Origin: Haloarchaeobius amylolyticus
Lineage (GTDB): Archaea; Halobacteriota; Halobacteria; Halobacteriales; Natrialbaceae
Assembly: GCF_026616195.1 (NCBI RefSeq)
Contig: NZ_JANHDH010000001.1
Span: 1,984,001 to 2,048,000, forward strand
Length of the DNA stretch: 64,000 nucleotides
Direction: 5' to 3'
The position numbers were made by a program, and so were the translations under genes. The notes under the pieces were generated by a model. The model saw only the letters and a list, made by a program, of their open reading frames with translations, had not been told where the DNA came from and did not search any database. Below, piece by piece: positions 1 to 9,290 of the stretch (positions within the stretch are counted from its first letter, which is position 1; every line of letters starts with the position of its first letter).

Positions 1-1308
1 CACGGCTTCGCCCAGACAGCCGCGGGCGTGGGCACGTGGTTCGGGGACAACTTCCCGACGCTGCTCTCGCGCGACCTCATCCCGAACGACGGGTTCAAGC
101 CGCCCGCCGGTGCGACCGGCGAGTACCCGACCGGGCCGCTCGGCCCGTACCACGGGACCTTCCTCGGTCTCGCCCCGGCGTACGCCTGGGCCATCCGGAC
201 CGTGCTCATCTACGCGTACGCGTTCGTCTGGCTCGGCTGGCTCTGGTACGGCTACAAGACGTTCCGCCGCCACTACCGCTACGCCGACTGGACGCCCCGT
301 GACGACATGATCGACCGGCTGAGCACCCACCGCTGGGGCCAGTTCGGCTTCCTGATGGTCGTGATGTTCATCGTGATGGCGCTGTTCGCACCCGCGCTCG
401 GCCCGGTCACGACCCAGGAGAACATCTACGACCCGTACAGCTACACGTTCAACTACACGGAGAACGGTCAGGTCCAGGAGATCAGTCACGGCTCGGCGAA
501 CCTCGCGAGCCGCTCGCAGGGGAACCCGGACCGGAACGTCGGTCCGATGAGTTACGACGAGTTCGGACGGTTCCATCCATTCGGGACATTGACGACAGGG
601 AAAGACCTGTTCACGTTCATGGCTGACGGGGCCAGGGTGTCACTGTTCATCGGCCTCGTCTCCATCGTGTTGGGTGGGTTCATCGCGACCGCCCTGGCGA
701 TGGTGACCGCCTACTACAAGGGACTGGCCGACCTGCTGGTCGTCATCACCAGTGACTCCATCCAGGCGATGCCGGGGTTACTGATATACATCATGCTCTC
801 GGTCGTCTTCGGGAGCCACCCCATCTCGAACGTGTACAACGGTGGGTTGCTCCTGTCTCTCATCTTCGCGGCGACCGGCTGGCCGGGGCTGTGGCGCGCC
901 ATCCGTGGCCCGGCGTTCCAGGTCTCCGAGCAGGAGTGGATCGACGCCGCCCGCTCGTACGGGCAGCGCCCGACCGCGACCATGAAGAAGCACATGCTGC
1001 CGTACGTGGCCGGCTACCTGCTCGTCTACGGGTCGCTCATCCTCGGTGGCATCATCATCAGCGTCGCCGCACTGTCGTTCCTCGGCCTCGGCGTGACGCC
1101 GCCGACCCCCGAGTGGGGCCGCGCGGTGAACGCCGGCCGGACGTACGTGACGACGGTGTCGTGGCACATCTCCACGATCCCCGGCCTGATGGTCGTCTTC
1201 GTCGTCACCGGCTTCAACGCGTTCGGTGACGGTATCCGCGACGCCATCGACCCGCAGTCCGGCGGGGCGAGTGCTGACGAGGCCGCGGCCGCAGGAGGTG
1301 GTGGGTGA
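1..1308 (+). CDS. dppC: Dipeptide/oligopeptide ABC transporter permease (DppC type), 5' end cut off
   Basis: This is a membrane permease of a peptide-type ABC importer. The reading frame is open back to base 1, so the gene starts before the window and the GTG at 28 is probably internal. The visible 435 residues hold at least six hydrophobic segments. The family motif HPFGT...GKDLFTF precedes the transport domain, and the EAA loop that contacts the ATPase is visible as EWIDAARSYGQRP...MKKHMLP. The C-terminus ends in the typical GDGIRDAIDPQ. An external insertion of about 60 residues between the first C-half helix and HPFGT is longer than in bacterial DppC. Its stop codon overlaps the start of the ATPase gene by one base, so the genes form one operon. 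Substrate specificity cannot be read from the sequence. Confidence 0.93.
   Translation, partial: HGFAQTAAGVGTWFGDNFPTLLSRDLIPNDGFKPPAGATGEYPTGPLGPYHGTFLGLAPAYAWAIRTVLIYAYAFVWLGWLWYGYKTFRRHYRYADWTPRDDMIDRLSTHRWGQFGFLMVVMFIVMALFAPALGPVTTQENIYDPYSYTFNYTENGQVQEISHGSANLASRSQGNPDRNVGPMSYDEFGRFHPFGTLTTGKDLFTFMADGARVSLFIGLVSIVLGGFIATALAMVTAYYKGLADLLVVITSDSIQAMPGLLIYIMLSVVFGSHPISNVYNGGLLLSLIFAATGWPGLWRAIRGPAFQVSEQEWIDAARSYGQRPTATMKKHMLPYVAGYLLVYGSLILGGIIISVAALSFLGLGVTPPTPEWGRAVNAGRTYVTTVSWHISTIPGLMVVFVVTGFNAFGDGIRDAIDPQSGGASADEAAAAGGGG
1293..1299 (+). promoter_or_regulatory. Strong Shine-Dalgarno site for dppD
   Basis: AGGAGGT lies eight bases before the ATG at 1308, inside the end of the permease gene. 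It favours the ATG at 1308 over the GTG three bases earlier and fits internal operon genes of haloarchaea, which use Shine-Dalgarno sites while first genes are usually leaderless. A similar AAAGGAGGG lies at 2674-2682 before dppF. Confidence 0.6.
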
Positions 1309-2693
1309 TGTCGCTGCAACAGCAGCGCGAGGAGACCATCCTCCGCATCAAGAACCTGCAGACCTCCTTCTTCACGGACAAGGAGGTCATCCGCGCCGTC
1401 GACGGCGTCAACTTCGACATCCACGAGGGTGAGACGGTCGGTATCGTCGGCGAGTCCGGGTCCGGGAAGTCGGTGACGGCCCGCTCCATCATGGGCCTCG
1501 TCGAGAGCCCCGGCCGCACCCTGCGTGGGAGTTCCATCCAGTTCCGCGACACCGAGACGGTCGAGCGGTTCGCGAACACCTACCGGGGTCGGACCGTCGA
1601 CCTCACGAAGCTCGAACAGGAGCACGACCTCGCGACGGTCGTCGGCGACGCGATGGAGCAGTACGGTGCCACGCCCGCCGAGTTGACCCAGCACGAGAAG
1701 TACGCGAGCCTGCCGCCCGAGCGCGTCGACGCGGCCCAGATGGTCGCCGACGGCGCGGTCCACTGGGACGACCTCATCGCGTCGGGCTACGCCGACGAGC
1801 TGAACCTCGTCGAGGAGACGGACTTCGTCTTCGTCGAGGAGGGGACGTCCGACTCGAACGGGATCCGCGTCGACCGCGGCTACGTCGACGTGACACGCGC
1901 ACACGAGCGCGGCCTGCGACGCCTCCGCGGTGGCAACATCGCCATGGTGTTCCAGGACCCGCTCACGTCGCTGAACCCGGTGTACACCGTCGGGAACCAG
2001 ATCAAGGAGGCGCTCCGGCTCCACCAGGGGCTCCGGGGCTCCGAGGCGACCGAGGAGGCCGTCGAGCTGCTCGAGGCGGTCGGCATCCCGGACGCCCGTC
2101 GCCGCGTCGGGGAGTACCCCCACCAGTTCTCCGGTGGGATGCGCCAGCGCGCCGTCATCGCGATGGCCCTGGCGTGTGACCCCGAACTGCTCATCTGCGA
2201 CGAGCCGACGACCGCACTGGACGTGACCATCCAGGCACAGATCCTGGAACTCCTGCAAGAGCTGCAGGACGAGCGCGACCTCTCCATCATGTTCATCACC
2301 CACGACATGGGTGTCATCGCGGACATCGCGGACCGCGTGAACGTGATGTACGCCGGCGAGGTCATCGAGACCGCGCCGGTCGAGGAACTGTTCGGCAACC
2401 CGAAACACCCCTACACGGAGGGCCTGCTCCAGTCGATCCCCGGGAGACAGCAGGGCGACCGGCTCGTCACCATCGAGGGTGACGTGCCGACACCGAACGA
2501 GGAGCCGTCGTACTGTCGGTTCGCGCCGCGCTGTCCGAAGGCGTTCGACGAGTGCCAGGCCGTCCATCCCGAACCGGTACAGGTGAACGACGACGCCGAG
2601 GACCACAGAGCCGCCTGCCTCCTCTACCCCGAGGACCAGACGCAGTCCGAGGCTATCGAGCTTCACAAGGCCAAAGGAGGGAGCAACGAATGA
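1308..2693 (+). CDS. dppD: Peptide ABC transporter ATP-binding protein (DppD/OppD type)
   Basis: This is one of the two cytoplasmic ATPases that drive peptide import. Walker A is GESGSGKS (residues 48-55), the Q-loop is MVFQDP (Q217), the signature is FSGGMRQR (about 275), Walker B is [12 protein letters not shown], and the switch histidine lies in FITHDMG. The C-terminus has the oligopeptide-transporter cysteine motif ([14 protein letters not shown]). The protein is 461 residues against roughly 330 for the family, because about 110 residues are inserted between Walker A and the Q-loop; the same insertion occurs in the next gene. The start at 1308 overlaps the permease stop and the stop overlaps the next ATG (ATGA), so translation is coupled. 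Confidence 0.95.
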   Translation: MSLQQQREETILRIKNLQTSFFTDKEVIRAVDGVNFDIHEGETVGIVGESGSGKSVTARSIMGLVESPGRTLRGSSIQFRDTETVERFANTYRGRTVDLTKLEQEHDLATVVGDAMEQYGATPAELTQHEKYASLPPERVDAAQMVADGAVHWDDLIASGYADELNLVEETDFVFVEEGTSDSNGIRVDRGYVDVTRAHERGLRRLRGGNIAMVFQDPLTSLNPVYTVGNQIKEALRLHQGLRGSEATEEAVELLEAVGIPDARRRVGEYPHQFSGGMRQRAVIAMALACDPELLICDEPTTALDVTIQAQILELLQELQDERDLSIMFITHDMGVIADIADRVNVMYAGEVIETAPVEELFGNPKHPYTEGLLQSIPGRQQGDRLVTIEGDVPTPNEEPSYCRFAPRCPKAFDECQAVHPEPVQVNDDAEDHRAACLLYPEDQTQSEAIELHKAKGGSNE

Positions 2694-4354
2694 GCAAGCA
2701 AGCGATGTCCCACGCCCAGGAGTCAGTACAGGAAGAGTCCATGATCGAGATCCGCAACCTGAAGACGTACTACCCGGGTGGCGGACTCATCAGCGACGAA
2801 CCGGTGAAGGCAGTCGACGGCGTGAGCTTCGACATCCAGCGGGGTGAGACGCTCGGGCTGGTCGGCGAGTCGGGGTGTGGGAAGTCGACGCTCGGGCGGA
2901 CGCTGGTCCAGCTCGAAGACGCGACCGCGGGGGTCAGCCGCTTCCACAAGCCCGACGTGGTCGAGCGGATGGCCAACACGTTCGGTCGCCGGACGGTCAT
3001 GCTGGCGGAGATATACGACTCGAACGACCCGGTCGACCTCGTGACCAAGCTCTTCGCCGACGGCGTGGAGCCGGGCGCGGTCGCTCGCGAGACCGGCTAC
3101 GAGAACGTCAGCGCGGACGAGATCGACGCCGCACAGTTCGTCAACGAGCAGAACCTCACGGTGCAGGACATCGTCGACGAAGGGTTCGGTGCCCGACTCG
3201 GCCTGTTCGGCGAGAAGGACTTCGTGTTCGTCGAGGACGGCCACCGCGACGGGGACCAGATCCGCGTCGACGAGGGCTACATCGACGTGACGGCCGCACC
3301 CGGCCGGGCGCTGAAGAAGCTCCGTGGCCGCCAGCTCGGTATCGTCTTCCAGGACCCCGAGTCGAGCCTCAACGACCGCATGACGGTCGGGGAGATCATC
3401 CGCGAGCCCCTCGACGTCCACAACTGGGGCGACCCCCAGGAACGACGTCAGCGCGTCCGCGAACTGCTCGAGACCGTCGGGCTGCGCCCGGAGCACTACT
3501 ACCGCTACCCGCACCAGTTCTCCGGCGGGCAGCGCCAGCGCATCGGTATCGCCCGGTCGCTCGCGCTCGAACCGGACTTCCTGGTGCTGGACGAGCCGGT
3601 GTCGGCACTGGACGTGTCCGTGCAGGCGAAGATCCTCAACCTGCTGGAAGACCTCCAGCAGGAGTTCGGGCTCACCTACCTGTTCATCGCCCACGACCTC
3701 TCCGTCGTCCGGCACATCTGTGACCGGGTCGCCGTGATGTACCTCGGCAACATCATGGAGATCGGGCCGACCGACGGCCTGTTCGAGAACCCGGGGAACC
3801 CGTACACGCACTCGCTGCTGTCGGCCATCCCGGAACCGGACCCGACCTCGAAGAAGGACCGCATCACGCTGCGTGGCACGCCGCCGAGCCCGCGCGACCC
3901 GCCGGTCGGCTGTCCGTTCAGCACGCGCTGTCCGGTCAAGATCCGACCCGACGACTACGAGCACCTCGACGACGAGCTCTGGGAGCGCATCGAGATCTTC
4001 CGCGAGGTCGTCCGCGAGCGGACCCGGGCGGACCGGTCGCTCACCGACCGCGCGAAGGAGCTGCTCGGCCAGCAGACGCGGTTCTCCGACATCACGGAGA
4101 TCACCGACGAGCTGTTCGACGACGTGGACGTGCCCTCGGAGGTGTCCGAACACCTGCGACAGGCGTCGAACCACATCGAGAAGGGCCACGACAACAAGGC
4201 CCGCGAGTACCTCTTCGAGCAGTTCGGCAGCACGTGTGACACGGACAAGCCCAAGCACCACGTCGTCAGCGACGACGGGCGCACGAGCTTCTGTCACCGT
4301 CACCAGGACCGCTACGACGAACCTGCCGTCGCGTTCGACCAGCTCCACGACTGA
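2690..4354 (+). CDS. dppF: Peptide ABC transporter ATP-binding protein (DppF/OppF type)
   Basis: This is the second ATPase of the importer, 554 residues from an ATG that overlaps the dppD stop (ATGA) and follows AAAGGAGGG. Walker A is GESGCGKST (59-67), the Q-loop glutamine is Q221, the signature is FSGGQRQR, and Walker B is [12 protein letters not shown]. It carries the same insertion between Walker A and Q-loop as DppD, including the shared FVFVE...IRVD.GY.DVT stretch. A second insertion of roughly 95 residues splits the C-terminal cysteine motif (CPFSTRCP ... CDTDKP ... CHRH). The domain calls are secure; the role of the insertions is unknown. Confidence 0.95.
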   Translation: MSKQAMSHAQESVQEESMIEIRNLKTYYPGGGLISDEPVKAVDGVSFDIQRGETLGLVGESGCGKSTLGRTLVQLEDATAGVSRFHKPDVVERMANTFGRRTVMLAEIYDSNDPVDLVTKLFADGVEPGAVARETGYENVSADEIDAAQFVNEQNLTVQDIVDEGFGARLGLFGEKDFVFVEDGHRDGDQIRVDEGYIDVTAAPGRALKKLRGRQLGIVFQDPESSLNDRMTVGEIIREPLDVHNWGDPQERRQRVRELLETVGLRPEHYYRYPHQFSGGQRQRIGIARSLALEPDFLVLDEPVSALDVSVQAKILNLLEDLQQEFGLTYLFIAHDLSVVRHICDRVAVMYLGNIMEIGPTDGLFENPGNPYTHSLLSAIPEPDPTSKKDRITLRGTPPSPRDPPVGCPFSTRCPVKIRPDDYEHLDDELWERIEIFREVVRERTRADRSLTDRAKELLGQQTRFSDITEITDELFDDVDVPSEVSEHLRQASNHIEKGHDNKAREYLFEQFGSTCDTDKPKHHVVSDDGRTSFCHRHQDRYDEPAVAFDQLHD

Positions 4355-4356
4355 GG

Positions 4357-4839
4357 ATGAGCGAGACGCCGCCCGAGATACTGGCCGTGAAACGGCTGGC
4401 ACGGAAGACCGTCGAAGCCGTCGTGTACGGCCTCGTGGTGACCCTGCTGGTCGCCGGGTCGTCGGCCTTCCTCGAGCTCTCCGGGCGGGGGACGCTCTAC
4501 ACCACCAAACACGTCCTGTTCTGGCTCGGGTTCGCCCTGCTCGCGTACGCCTCGTTCCAGCTCCGGCCACCCTCACCCAGGGGGTCGGACCAGCCGTACA
4601 GCGACCTGCTCACCGCGGGCGACGACCGCCAGCGGAAGGCCGACACGACCGTCGGTGGGCGACGCGAGACGCGCCTCGAACGGCTGGTCTCGTGGCTCCC
4701 GCCGGTCCGGTGGGTCGCGCTCCCGCCGGACGACCGCTTCTCGGTCAACGCGAAACTGCTGCTCGCGTCGGTGTTCATGCTGCTGCTGTCGATGGCGATG
4801 GAGTTCGTCTTCGGCATCGCACAGCCCGGCGCGGCCTGA
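4357..4839 (+). CDS. Small membrane protein of unknown function
   Basis: A 160-residue protein begins at an ATG two bases after the dppF stop. It has a hydrophobic helix near residues 21-41, a second near 50-68 and a third near 132-152, joined by a charged loop rich in R, D and P. No catalytic motif is visible. Its position suggests co-transcription with the peptide importer, but nothing in the sequence shows that it belongs to the complex. It may simply be a haloarchaeal conserved membrane protein. Confidence 0.75.
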   Translation: MSETPPEILAVKRLARKTVEAVVYGLVVTLLVAGSSAFLELSGRGTLYTTKHVLFWLGFALLAYASFQLRPPSPRGSDQPYSDLLTAGDDRQRKADTTVGGRRETRLERLVSWLPPVRWVALPPDDRFSVNAKLLLASVFMLLLSMAMEFVFGIAQPGAA

Positions 4840-4892
4840 GCCGCGGCAAATAAAGACACCCTTATCAGACTCCATACCCTGTGTGTGGACAT

Positions 4893-5477
4893 ATGCCAGA
4901 CGTGCCCGAGTCCGGTGAGGACGTGGATTACGCCGAGCGAATCGCGAGCAACGCGGACGTCCTCTCCAACGCGTGGGAACAGGCACTCGAGGAGATGGAG
5001 TTGCTGGCCGAGCAGCGCCGCGAGGAGGGGTGGGAGGCCGTCACGGTCATGGCGGCGAACACGGCTCCGCGGAACCGCCGGGCAGGTGACGACGACGACA
5101 ACCGCTTCGGGCTGGTGTTCGTCGTCCCCTCGAACATGGGCGAGGACTTCAGCGAGGCCTTCGAGGGCAAGGAGTTCCCGCAGTACGAGGTGTACCGCCG
5201 CGAGATGAACGGGAACGTCTTCCTCGTCGTCGAGTACATGGACCCCGAGACGGAGACGGCCATCTACATCGGCAGCCAGTACGAGCTGCGTCATGCGGCC
5301 GGGATGGTCCACGACGCCGAGGAGGAGGGCGAGTTCTACACCTACGTCCAGACGCTCCCGGGCGACATCCTGGGCGTGTTCAAGCACGACTCCCACGAGA
5401 AGTTCGTCCCGCACGCCGAGCGCATCGACGACTGGAGCCCGCCCGCCCCCGGTCCGGGCGACGTCGAGCAGAACTGA
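4893..5477 (+). CDS. Acidic cytoplasmic protein of unknown function
   Basis: The protein has 194 residues from the ATG at 4893. A GTG 12 bases upstream would add four residues, but CTTATCA at 4860-4867 sits at the right distance for a leaderless transcript starting at 4893. The protein is acidic and soluble with alternating helix and strand (residues 15-45 helical; FGLVFVVPSNMGEDF and VFLVVEYMDPET look like beta strands). I do not recognise the family. It has its own promoter and is followed by a 149-base gap, so it is probably monocistronic. Confidence 0.75.
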   Translation: MPDVPESGEDVDYAERIASNADVLSNAWEQALEEMELLAEQRREEGWEAVTVMAANTAPRNRRAGDDDDNRFGLVFVVPSNMGEDFSEAFEGKEFPQYEVYRREMNGNVFLVVEYMDPETETAIYIGSQYELRHAAGMVHDAEEEGEFYTYVQTLPGDILGVFKHDSHEKFVPHAERIDDWSPPAPGPGDVEQN

Positions 5478-5626
5478 GACGGGTGGTGGCGCCAGCAGCC
5501 GCCCAGCCGCCCCCGTAGCACCTGATATATCCTGTTCTCCATCACGTTCGTGACCGCGAGGGGAGTGGCACGCCCCCCGCATTCGAAACAGGGGCTTTAT
5601 GCGGAGAATGAACCTATACAGCCGAT

Positions 5627-6478
5627 ATGAACGTAGCCGACGCGATGACCCCCCGCTCCGAGCTGGTCACGGTCGAGTTGCCCGGTACCCGCGACGACGT
5701 GTTGTCGTACCTGCAGGAGCACGGGTTCTCTTCGGTCCCGGTCGTGAAACAGACCGAAGACGGCGAGGAGTACCGCGGTCTCGTCTCACGTGACAGCCTC
5801 ATTGAGCGACCCGACGAGGACCAGTTGGCGCTCCTGATGGAGGACGTGCCGACGACGACCGACGACACGAGCCTCGCGGACGTCGCCCGCCTGATGGTCG
5901 AGGAACGCGCCCGTCGCGTCCCGGTCGTCGACGGCGAACTGGAAGGCATCGTCACGGTCACCGACGTGGTCCACGCCATCGCCCGCGGCGACGCCGAGAC
6001 CGACGCCGTCGTCGGCGACCTCGCCACGAAGGACGTGAACACCACCTACACCGGCACGCCGCTCCCCGTCGCCGAGCGCGAGCTCTACTACGCGAACGTC
6101 CCCTACGCGGTCGTCCTCGACGACGAGTGCGACATGGCCGGCATGCTCACCGAGGTCGACATCATCGAGGTCGCCCGCATCGTCGAGGGCGAGGACGACA
6201 CCGGCGAGTCCATCGCCAACGAGGACGACGAGTGGATGTGGGAGGGCATCAAGGCGGTCGGCGGCCGCTACCTCCCGACCCGGAACGTCGAGATCCCCGC
6301 CGAGCCGGTCGAGGAGTTCATGACCGCGGACCTGGTGACGGTCTCGACGAAGAAGACCGCCGAGGAGACCGCCCAGTTGCTCATCCGTCACGACATCGAG
6401 CAGATTCCGATGGTCTCCGGCGACCAGCTGGTGGGCATCGTGCGCGACCTGAACCTGCTGGAGGCGCTGTATGACTGA
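5627..6478 (+). CDS. Protein with four CBS domains
   Basis: A 283-residue protein is made almost entirely of CBS motifs: DAMTPRSELVTVE at the start, ...RRVPVVDGELEGIVTVTDVV (about 100-120), ...VPYAVVLDDECDMAGMLTEVDII (about 155-185) and EFMTADLVTVS...IPMVSGDQLVGIVRDLN at the end. CBS pairs bind adenine nucleotides such as AMP, ATP or S-adenosylmethionine, so a regulatory or sensing role is likely. A TTTAT box at 5596-5600 gives a leaderless start. The last eight bases overlap the start of glyS, which suggests coupled expression with glycyl-tRNA synthetase; whether it regulates that enzyme is not shown. Confidence 0.9.
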   Translation: MNVADAMTPRSELVTVELPGTRDDVLSYLQEHGFSSVPVVKQTEDGEEYRGLVSRDSLIERPDEDQLALLMEDVPTTTDDTSLADVARLMVEERARRVPVVDGELEGIVTVTDVVHAIARGDAETDAVVGDLATKDVNTTYTGTPLPVAERELYYANVPYAVVLDDECDMAGMLTEVDIIEVARIVEGEDDTGESIANEDDEWMWEGIKAVGGRYLPTRNVEIPAEPVEEFMTADLVTVSTKKTAEETAQLLIRHDIEQIPMVSGDQLVGIVRDLNLLEALYD

Positions 6479-8201
6479 GACGGCGACCGTCGTCGAGCTC
6501 GCCAAGCGCCGCGGCTACTTCTTCCAGTCGAGCCGCGCCTACGGTGGCGTCTCCGGCTTCTACACGTACGGTCCGAAGGGCGCGGCCCTCAAGGAGAACA
6601 TCGAGGACACCTGGCGCGAGCGCTTCACGCTCAAGGAGGGTAACTTCGAGGTCGACGCGCCCATCGTGATGCCCGAGCCGGTGTTCGAGGCGTCCGGCCA
6701 CCTCGATGGCTTCGACGACATGCTCGTCGAGTGCCCGGAGTGCCACGCGAGCCACCGTGCCGACCACATCATCGAGGACAACACGGACATCGAGGAGGCC
6801 GAGAGCCTGCCGATTCCGGAGGTCGAGAACCTGCTCGCCGAACACGAGCTGACCTGTCCGAACTGCGGTGCGGACCTCGCGGGCCAGGCCATCGAGGAGT
6901 TCAACCTGATGTTCGAGACGAGCATCGGCCCCGGCTCCTCCCAGCCCGGCTACCTGCGCCCGGAGACGGCACAGGGCATCTTCGTGGAGTTCCCACAGCT
7001 CAAGGAGTACGCCCGCAACCAGCTCCCCTTCGGCGTGACACAGATCGGTCCGGCCTACCGCAACGAGATATCCCCGCGCAAGTCACTGCTCCGGCTGCGC
7101 GAGTTCACGCAGGCCGAACTCGAGCTGTTCATCGACCCCGAGGAGGACGAGCCGACGCTCGACGCGGTGCGCGACGTCGAGGCACCGCTGTACTCCGCCG
7201 AGATGCAGGAGGAAGACGGCGCCGAACCCGTCACGATGACCATCGGCGACGCGGTCGACGAGGGCATCATCGCGGACGCGTGGGTCGCGTACTACCTCGG
7301 CCTCGCCAAGCAGTGGTACGACCGCATCGGCATCGACATGGCGAAGTTCCGCTTCCGCCAGCACCTGCCGGGCGAACTCGCCCACTACGCGGCGGACTGC
7401 TGGGACGCCGAGGCGCTGGTCGACGACGACTGGATCGAACTCGCCGGCTTCGCGAACCGCGGCGACTACGACCTCTCGAAGCACGGCAGCTACAGCGACG
7501 ACGACTTCACGCTGTTCAAGCAGTACGACGAGCCCAGACACGTCGAGCGCGCGACGGTCGACCCCGACATGAGCTACCTCGGCCCCGAGTTCGGCGGCGC
7601 GGCCGGCGACATCGCCGAGGCACTGCAGACGCTCGCCGAGCGCGACCGGAGCGCCTTCGACGGCGACAGCGTCGAGGTCGAGGTCGACGGCGAGGCCTAC
7701 GAGGTGCCGACCGAGCACGTCAACTTCGACGTGAGCGAGGAGACCGAGGCCGGCGAGCACATCGTCCCGCACGTCATCGAGCCGTCGTTCGGCGTCGACC
7801 GGGCACTGTACACGGTCGTCCACCACGCCTACCGTGAGGACGAGGTCGAGGGCGAGGAGCGCAGCTACCTCGCGCTCGCCCCCGAGGTCGCCCCGACGTT
7901 CGTCGGCGTCTTCCCGCTGACGAGCAAGGACGGCCTGCCCGAGAAAGCGCAGTCGGTCGCGACCGACCTGCGCGAGCGCGGCCTCTCGGTCGCCTACGAC
8001 GACTCCGGCTCCATCGGTCGGCGCTACCGGCGGCAGGACGAGGTCGGCACCCCGTTCTGCGTGACGCTGGACGGCGACCCGACCGGTACGGCGACCATCC
8101 GCGAGCGCGACTCGACCGAGCAGGTCCGCGTCGACCTCGACGACCTCGGCGACGTGCTGACCGACCTCCGAACCGGCGCCCGGACCTTCGACGACCTCTG
8201 A
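6471..8201 (+). CDS. glyS: Glycyl-tRNA synthetase, class II homodimer type
   Basis: The enzyme joins glycine to tRNA-Gly. The 576-residue protein starts with the family's KRRGYFFQSS.AYGGVSGFYTYGP block. Class II motif 2 is seen in PAYRNEISPRKSLLRLREFTQ, and motif 3 in EPSFGVDRAL. Two CxxC pairs (CPECH near 86 and CPNCG near 127) form the zinc-like insertion of the archaeal/eukaryotic form. The C-terminal anticodon-binding domain ends in ...RVDLDDLGDVL. Length is normal for the family. The ATG lies inside the CBS gene, whose stop falls eight bases later. Confidence 0.97.
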   Translation: MTETATVVELAKRRGYFFQSSRAYGGVSGFYTYGPKGAALKENIEDTWRERFTLKEGNFEVDAPIVMPEPVFEASGHLDGFDDMLVECPECHASHRADHIIEDNTDIEEAESLPIPEVENLLAEHELTCPNCGADLAGQAIEEFNLMFETSIGPGSSQPGYLRPETAQGIFVEFPQLKEYARNQLPFGVTQIGPAYRNEISPRKSLLRLREFTQAELELFIDPEEDEPTLDAVRDVEAPLYSAEMQEEDGAEPVTMTIGDAVDEGIIADAWVAYYLGLAKQWYDRIGIDMAKFRFRQHLPGELAHYAADCWDAEALVDDDWIELAGFANRGDYDLSKHGSYSDDDFTLFKQYDEPRHVERATVDPDMSYLGPEFGGAAGDIAEALQTLAERDRSAFDGDSVEVEVDGEAYEVPTEHVNFDVSEETEAGEHIVPHVIEPSFGVDRALYTVVHHAYREDEVEGEERSYLALAPEVAPTFVGVFPLTSKDGLPEKAQSVATDLRERGLSVAYDDSGSIGRRYRRQDEVGTPFCVTLDGDPTGTATIRERDSTEQVRVDLDDLGDVLTDLRTGARTFDDL

Positions 8202-8202
8202 G

Positions 8203-8799
8203 ATGCGTGACGAGGTGGCCCGGCGACTGGTGCACGCGAGCGGTGCGGTCCTGCCGACCGCGTACCTCGTGAGCCAGCTCGACGGCGTGCCGACCATCGG
8301 CTGGCGCGCGGTCCAGGGGTTCCTGGTCCTCGCGGTGGTGGTCGCACTCGTCCTCGAAGCCGTACGGCTGTTCGTCGGACTCGACTGGGCCATCTTCGAC
8401 AAGCTCACCCGTGAGTACGAGCAGGACAACCTGGCGGGCTACGCCCTGTACATGCTCGGCGGAGCGTTCGCCGGGTTGCTGTTCCCGCCCGAGGTGGCCA
8501 TCCCCGCGATGTACATGCTGACCATCGGCGACCCCATCAGCGGCCTGCTCTCCTCGGGCGAGTTGCGGGCGGTCAAGCGCCCGCGGGTGCTGGTGGCGAT
8601 GTTCCTCGTCAGCCTCGCGTTCGCGCTCGCGTTCCTGCCGGCGGTCGCGGCCATCGCGGCCGCCGTCGCGGCGACGCTGGCCGACGGGGTGAAACCGGTC
8701 GTCGCGGGCTACGTCATCGACGACAACCTCACCATCCCCATCGCGGCCACGGTCACCGCCTGGGTGATGCTGGCACTGACGGGGACGGTGCCGGTCTGA
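8203..8799 (+). CDS. Dolichol-kinase-like CTP-dependent membrane kinase
   Basis: A 198-residue integral membrane protein with about six hydrophobic segments follows glyS by one base. It opens with RRLVHASGAVLP and closes with VIDDNLTIPIAATV; the DDN.TIP tail is characteristic of the SEC59/DGK1/VTE5 group of CTP-dependent lipid or polyprenol kinases. In haloarchaea such enzymes are thought to phosphorylate dolichol or other isoprenoid alcohols for N-glycosylation or lipid salvage. The substrate is an inference from the family. Co-transcription with glyS is likely from the spacing. Confidence 0.75.
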   Translation: MRDEVARRLVHASGAVLPTAYLVSQLDGVPTIGWRAVQGFLVLAVVVALVLEAVRLFVGLDWAIFDKLTREYEQDNLAGYALYMLGGAFAGLLFPPEVAIPAMYMLTIGDPISGLLSSGELRAVKRPRVLVAMFLVSLAFALAFLPAVAAIAAAVAATLADGVKPVVAGYVIDDNLTIPIAATVTAWVMLALTGTVPV

Positions 8800-8857
8800 G
8801 CCGACGGCTAGCTGTGTAGGCCCGAGATATTCCCGGTTTCCGCAGCGTCACTCGTGT

Positions 8858-8977
8858 ATGACACTGCTCGAACTGCTCGTGATCGCGCTCGTGGTCCTGG
8901 TGGTGCTCGCAATCATCGCGGCGGTCGTCGGCGAGGGCGAACTGGTGATGGAACTCGCGCTGGAGCTCATCGACTGA
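8858..8977 (+). CDS. Micro-protein with one membrane helix (39 aa)
   Basis: A 39-codon open frame starts at the ATG at 8858. Residues 4-24 form one very hydrophobic helix (LELLVIALVVLVVL...), followed by a short acidic amphipathic tail with E and L. A GATATT box about 30 bases upstream would support a leaderless mRNA. Codon choice shows the G/C third-position bias of the flanking genes. No function can be assigned; it resembles single-pass small proteins that attach to larger membrane complexes. Confidence 0.5.
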   Translation: MTLLELLVIALVVLVVLAIIAAVVGEGELVMELALELID

Positions 8978-9028
8978 GACGGCCAGACCGGTCGACGGAA
9001 CCATCCGTACGCTGTCTGACTCGGTGGA

Positions 9029-9035
9029 TTTATTA
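9029..9035 (+). promoter_or_regulatory. TATA box facing the structured region before hef
   Basis: TTTATTA is a good haloarchaeal TATA element. It lies 26-32 bases before 9061, the first base of a perfectly paired fold, and there is no credible start codon at the expected start site near 9057. Hef has a separate box at 9329-9333, so this promoter appears to serve the RNA candidate. Confidence 0.5.
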
Positions 9036-9056
9036 GGGCGCGCATACTTCAACCTG

Positions 9057-9290
9057 TCAGCCACGACGATACGCCGCTTGACGGCGTTCCGGCGACTTCG
9101 GTCGCCGGCAGTGTCGTGGTGATACGGACGACACCGCGCGGCGGACTCCCCCCAACTCTCCCCCCAACCCCCCGCCGTCTGTCGTCTCGTCGTGGCCGAC
9201 CGCGCCGTCTTCACTTTCATCGCGGTCGGCCTCCTCGTCGCCTGCAGCGACGGGTATCGACCCGGCTGGCCGGTTCCGCGACGAGGCCGA
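9057..9290 (+). ncRNA. Candidate structured RNA with a three-way junction
   Basis: No protein gene is convincing here, but the plus strand folds unusually well. CCACGAC (9061-9067) pairs with GTCGTGG (9113-9119) and encloses two perfect hairpins: ACGCCG/CGGCGT (9071-9076/9082-9087) and CCGGCGAC/GTCGCCGG (9089-9096/9101-9108), the second closed by the very stable C(TTCG)G tetraloop. Further on are an 11-bp perfect stem (9194-9204/9221-9231) and a 9-bp stem (9233-9241/9278-9286). GTGTCGT (9111-9117) can instead pair with ACGACAC (9128-9134), excluding the outer stem. A TATA box sits at the right distance upstream. I found no SRP, RNase P, tRNA or box C/D hallmarks. The 3' end is uncertain. High GC makes chance stems commoner, so this remains a candidate. 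Confidence 0.35.

Noticed and set aside
1026-2666. Long minus-strand open frames opposite the transporter, Hef, Hel308, Lut and other genes
   Set aside because: Frames of several hundred codons opposite real genes are a by-product of extreme GC bias; their products lack domains and their codon bias is the mirror of the true strand.
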